Positions 60,836 to 64,000 of a DNA stretch of 64,000 nucleotides are shown piece after piece. Below the pieces are notes generated by a model, which worked only from the letters and a program-made list of their open reading frames with translations, was not told the DNA's origin and did not search any database. This DNA comes from Flavihumibacter profundi (GTDB taxonomy: Bacteria; Bacteroidota; Bacteroidia; Chitinophagales; Chitinophagaceae). The stretch spans positions 682,001 through 746,000 of the forward strand of contig NZ_JAIQXE010000001.1 in NCBI RefSeq assembly GCF_020076305.1. The letters are read 5' to 3'. Position numbers and translations under genes: made by a program. How positions within the stretch are numbered: the stretch's first letter is position 1; the number at the start of each line of letters is the position of its first letter.

Positions 60836-62335
60836 TTACCAGCCTGGATTTTGTTTTAAGAGCGGATTCAGGTCAATTTCAACTTGTGGAATGGGATACA
60901 AATAATTTTTATCACTTACATTGGGTTCTTTGGCCGGAATTTTTTTCAAGGCCTCTACCAATGTTCCACTTCTCACCAGGTCAAACCACCTGTTAGCTTC
61001 CTGCACGAACTCTTTTCTCCTTTCCAGGAAAACTGCATCCCTGAATTCAGCTTGTGAAAGTTCTGGAGCGAGATCATGCGCTACACCCCCGTAAGCCCGG
61101 GTCCTGACTTTATTTATTGCCGCATAAGCGTCGGCAGTGGGTCCGCTGATTTCATTCAATGTTTCTGCGTATAGTAATAGAATATCTGCATATCGTAATA
61201 CGGGGAAATTCACACCGCTTTGACCCTGGTTGGTCAATGGATTAAGCGTAAAATCTATGAATTTCCCAAAATGTGTAACTGCACCAAAATCAACAATTGT
61301 ATTGTTTGCAGGATTGAATAATTTATTGAAGAAGGAAACTGCCCTGCGCGTATCGGTGGTATCGAAAATAGCTACCAGCCTTTCGTCGGGAAGGTCACCG
61401 GCATAAACCGCGGGGTTGTAAGAATTGAAATCACCGGAACTTAAAAAGTTAGCACTGTTTTTTGCTCCCAGGTTGGTTTCATACTGCACTGAAAAGATAT
61501 GTTCCTTACCATTTTTTGTCGGCTTCTGGAAAGCATCCCTATAATTCGCGAAAAGGTCATACCCGTAAGAGCCTGTAGCATTCGGAAAAGTTCCGGTTGT
61601 TAATACAGATTCCAATTCAAGCTTTGCATTTGTCCAATCCTTTCTGGTTACGTATACCTTTGCGAGCAAGGCATGTGCTGCACCAGATGTTACCCTGCCT
61701 TTGTCGGCTCCGGTGTATGACTTTGGCAAATTAGTTGCATCAGTGAGATCTGCGATAATTTGACTGTACACTTCATTAAGCGGGGTCCTTGCCACTTTGA
61801 GGCTATTGACATCAACAGTGGTTGGGTCATGCAGGATCAAAGGTACATCACCATGCAGTCGCACCAGGTTAAAATATAATAGTGCCCTGATGAATTTTGC
61901 CTCATTAACCAGGCGGTTACGTAAGGTTTCATCAAAGTGAATATTGGGAATATTGTCAATGGCAATATTTGCCTTACTTATCCCGTAATAATGCTGTTGC
62001 CAGTTTTTTCTGACCCTGTCATTGCTCGCAACATAGGTAGTGGTACCTAAGGCACGCACATCGGGATTAGTATTCGATGGACTGTAGACCTGGTCGTCAC
62101 TACCATTCCCAATGAGGAGGTTAAGGTTTCGGCCATAAAGCGGGAAATCACCTGCAGGGTCGCTGTTTAATGTACTGTAAACAGCCGACACAGCAGCAAC
62201 TGCATCTGATTGCGTTTTGTAAAATTGATCCGAAACAATAATTGAACTTGGCTCCTCTGTCAGTTTATTGCACGACATTAAAGTGCTTGAAGAAAAAATT
62301 GTTAAGATAATAAAATGAATATGGTAATTTTTCAT
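60836..62335 (-). CDS. SusD/RagB-family nutrient-binding lipoprotein
   Basis: A 499-residue lipoprotein with lipobox LMSC (Cys22). SusD traits are the N-terminal TEEPSSIIVSDQFYKTQSDA and AVSAVYSTLNS, the four-TPR scaffold, VRLHGDVPLILHDPTT (about 158-173), TSGAAHALLAKVYVTRKDW and, near the end, RRKEFVQEANRWFDLVRSG and YLYPIPQVEIDLNPLLKQNPGW. It sits on the cell surface as a lid over SusC. It follows SusC by 20 bp and leads the operon with a PstS-like protein and sulfatases, suggesting a sulfated glycan or sulfated small molecule as ligand. Confidence 0.94.
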   Translation of the reverse strand: MKNYHIHFIILTIFSSSTLMSCNKLTEEPSSIIVSDQFYKTQSDAVAAVSAVYSTLNSDPAGDFPLYGRNLNLLIGNGSDDQVYSPSNTNPDVRALGTTTYVASNDRVRKNWQQHYYGISKANIAIDNIPNIHFDETLRNRLVNEAKFIRALLYFNLVRLHGDVPLILHDPTTVDVNSLKVARTPLNEVYSQIIADLTDATNLPKSYTGADKGRVTSGAAHALLAKVYVTRKDWTNAKLELESVLTTGTFPNATGSYGYDLFANYRDAFQKPTKNGKEHIFSVQYETNLGAKNSANFLSSGDFNSYNPAVYAGDLPDERLVAIFDTTDTRRAVSFFNKLFNPANNTIVDFGAVTHFGKFIDFTLNPLTNQGQSGVNFPVLRYADILLLYAETLNEISGPTADAYAAINKVRTRAYGGVAHDLAPELSQAEFRDAVFLERRKEFVQEANRWFDLVRSGTLVEALKKIPAKEPNVSDKNYLYPIPQVEIDLNPLLKQNPGW

Positions 62336-62355
62336 TGAAGTAAATTTTGAAATAC

Positions 62356-64000
62356 TTAAAAAGTGATATTAATACCAGCAAGGAATGTTTTTGAAGAAGG
62401 ATAAATGCCATAGTCAATACCTTGTTTAGTATTGTCACTGTCATAGAAATTAACTTCCGGATCCAGGCCGGTATACTTTGTCCAGGTCGCCAGGTTCTGT
62501 GCTGAGACATATATCCTGAGCTGCTTTGCGCGAATTTTTGAAGTAAGGCCATTGGAAAAATTATACCCCAGTGAAATGTTTTTAAGTTTCACATAGGAGC
62601 CATCTTCGACCAATTTGTCAATTACCTGGGGAACGGGGGAGTTGGTTGCCCTTGGTTCAGTTCCATTTGGATTTGATGTACTCCAGCGGTTCAGTAAGGA
62701 AGCCGATGAGTTTAAAGACAGCGTTGGGATTTCCAGTTTCTGGCGCAACAAATTGAATATTTTATTGCCATATGATCCCTGGAAAAATATTGAAAGGTCA
62801 AAACCTTTATAGTTGAAATTGTTAGTAAATCCGAATGTGAATTTTGGTTGCGAGTTTCCAAGGTCAACTTTGTCAGCAGTAGTTACTGCACTATTGCCAT
62901 TTACATCAATGTATTTACGGTCACCTTCTTTTTGTGGTACACCGGCTAATATTGGGGTACCTTTCGAGATATCCTCAGCTGTCAGTAGTCCATCGGTTTT
63001 ATATCCCCAGAAAGTACCAACGGGCAATCCGACTTTTACGATCACAGGAGACACCTGGCCTGTTGGTGCTATTGGGAAATAAGAATTAACCCCTTCACTT
63101 AAGCTTAGGATTTTGTTTTTGTTCACTGCAAAAACAAGTGCAGTTTTCCATCCCAGTACTTTTGATCGAAGGTTGTCTGTATTCAATCCTAATTCAAACC
63201 CTTTATTTTCTACACTGCCCGAATTTTTCAATACGCTTGTATAACCTGAATACAATGGGAACGGTACGTACAATAAGAGGTCGGATGTTTTTTTGTAGTA
63301 TACATCAAAAGTCAGGTTGACCCGGTTTTTATACAGGCCTAAGTCAATACCTCCATTATATTGTGTAGTGGTTTCCCATTTAAGGTCGGGATTAGCCAAT
63401 TGTGCGGGTGAAATTCCGGTTACCAGTGTGCTGTTGAAATAGTAGTTAGTTGGTGTTAATACTGCCAGGGAACTATATGGCGGTACTTCTGAATTACCAG
63501 TTTGTCCTGCTGTTAACCTCAATTTCAGATTGCTGACCTGGTCAATTCTATTGATAAAGTCTTCAGCCCCGGCATTCCAGGAAAAACCAACAGAAGGGAA
63601 AAATCCCCATTTGTTATTTTTACCCAATCTTGATGAGCCATCTGCTCTTCCTGAAAGTGTAAGGCTGTATTTGTGCTGGTAAGAGTAATTCACCCTTGCC
63701 AGGTAAGAATTCACTGCAGACTCATGGGCATCTGACTGTGAGAGTACTGGTGTTCCTGCAAACGACATGTTATTGAATTTTGTCAGGTCATTCGGGAATT
63801 TTTGAGCGCTTGCTACTGATGATTCATCAGTTGAATGCTGCATGGTATAACCACCAAGAACATTTAGAAAATGATTATCATTGAAGGTGTGGTCCCAGGT
63901 CAATGTATTTTCATTCAGCCATGAAGTAGCTGAAACTGCTCCGACCGAGGCATATCCAATAGCTGCATATCCAGTTGACGCCCCCGCAGGTGAACCTGTA
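62356..64000 (-). CDS. SusC/RagA-family TonB-dependent receptor, 3' part
   Basis: The frame is open to the right window edge; at least 548 residues of the C-terminal barrel are present, and the signal peptide, CarboxypepD-like domain and plug lie outside. Barrel marks are NVLGGYTMQ (the usual SusC), SLTLSGRADGSSRLGKNNKW and SWNAGAEDF, PDLKWETTTQYNGGIDLGLY, GYTSVLKNSGSVENKGFELG, RKYIDVNGNSAVTTADKVDL and the closing SKTFLAGINITF. It imports the ligand captured by SusD with TonB energy. It is the first gene of the sulfatase operon visible here. Confidence 0.94.
   Translation of the reverse strand, partial: TGSPAGASTGYAAIGYASVGAVSATSWLNENTLTWDHTFNDNHFLNVLGGYTMQHSTDESSVASAQKFPNDLTKFNNMSFAGTPVLSQSDAHESAVNSYLARVNYSYQHKYSLTLSGRADGSSRLGKNNKWGFFPSVGFSWNAGAEDFINRIDQVSNLKLRLTAGQTGNSEVPPYSSLAVLTPTNYYFNSTLVTGISPAQLANPDLKWETTTQYNGGIDLGLYKNRVNLTFDVYYKKTSDLLLYVPFPLYSGYTSVLKNSGSVENKGFELGLNTDNLRSKVLGWKTALVFAVNKNKILSLSEGVNSYFPIAPTGQVSPVIVKVGLPVGTFWGYKTDGLLTAEDISKGTPILAGVPQKEGDRKYIDVNGNSAVTTADKVDLGNSQPKFTFGFTNNFNYKGFDLSIFFQGSYGNKIFNLLRQKLEIPTLSLNSSASLLNRWSTSNPNGTEPRATNSPVPQVIDKLVEDGSYVKLKNISLGYNFSNGLTSKIRAKQLRIYVSAQNLATWTKYTGLDPEVNFYDSDNTKQGIDYGIYPSSKTFLAGINITF

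Overview
The window reads as chromosomal DNA of a Bacteroidota member, most likely class Chitinophagia. The reasons are a SusC/SusD pair, TonB-dependent receptors with carboxypeptidase-like N-termini, many secreted proteins and lipoproteins, weak Shine-Dalgarno signals, several promoter -7 boxes of the Bacteroidota type TAnnTTTG, and many DUF families typical of that phylum. Composition looks even along the window. I found no transposase, integrase, CRISPR array, rRNA or prophage gene.

Region 1 (1-24 kb) is mostly housekeeping. It starts with the 5' part of an aldo/keto reductase, a carboxylesterase and a divergent AraC regulator, tied together by a repeated 42-bp site. A small operon follows (ABA4-like protein, membrane protein, BNR-repeat protein, HscB) that ends in a tRNA-Leu(CAA) and its terminator. 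Next come purC, a TonB receptor with a fasciclin lipoprotein, ychF, a fused SpmA/SpmB-type protein, nhaA, an envelope block (amidase, MCE/MlaD-like, OstA-like, divergent LptD-like), a four-helix-bundle gene, an acyltransferase and ung. Intergenic spaces between 6 and 22 kb carry arrays of a 7-bp repeat (GGTRARY) in facing orientation; most arms touch or supply stop codons.

Region 2 (24-43 kb) is metabolic and stress-related: a Gfo/Idh/MocA oxidoreductase with a PmoA-like partner, a membrane-anchored metallophosphoesterase, and an operon of lipoprotein, GH63-type glucosidase, GH13 hydrolase, glucose-dehydrogenase-like enzyme and aquaporin. Such an operon could hydrolyse an intracellular glucoside, oxidise the glucose and adjust water flow. 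An OmpA lipoprotein, a CoA-disulfide-reductase/rhodanese fusion, a C4-dicarboxylate transporter and an esterase follow.

Region 3 (43-55 kb) holds envelope proteins (DUF2490, MarC, DUF202, UPF0114, beta-barrels), a rhodanese, a protein with all three catalytic residues of the DszB sulfinate desulfinase, a second copy of the lipoprotein of region 2, and an octaheme cytochrome c with HEAT and TPR repeats.

Region 4 (55-64 kb) is one tight minus-strand operon: SusC (cut by the window end), SusD, a PstS-like binding protein, two sulfatases, two related one-helix mini-proteins and a sterol-desaturase-family hydroxylase, closed by a strong hairpin terminator. It looks like a locus for importing and desulfating a sulfated substrate.
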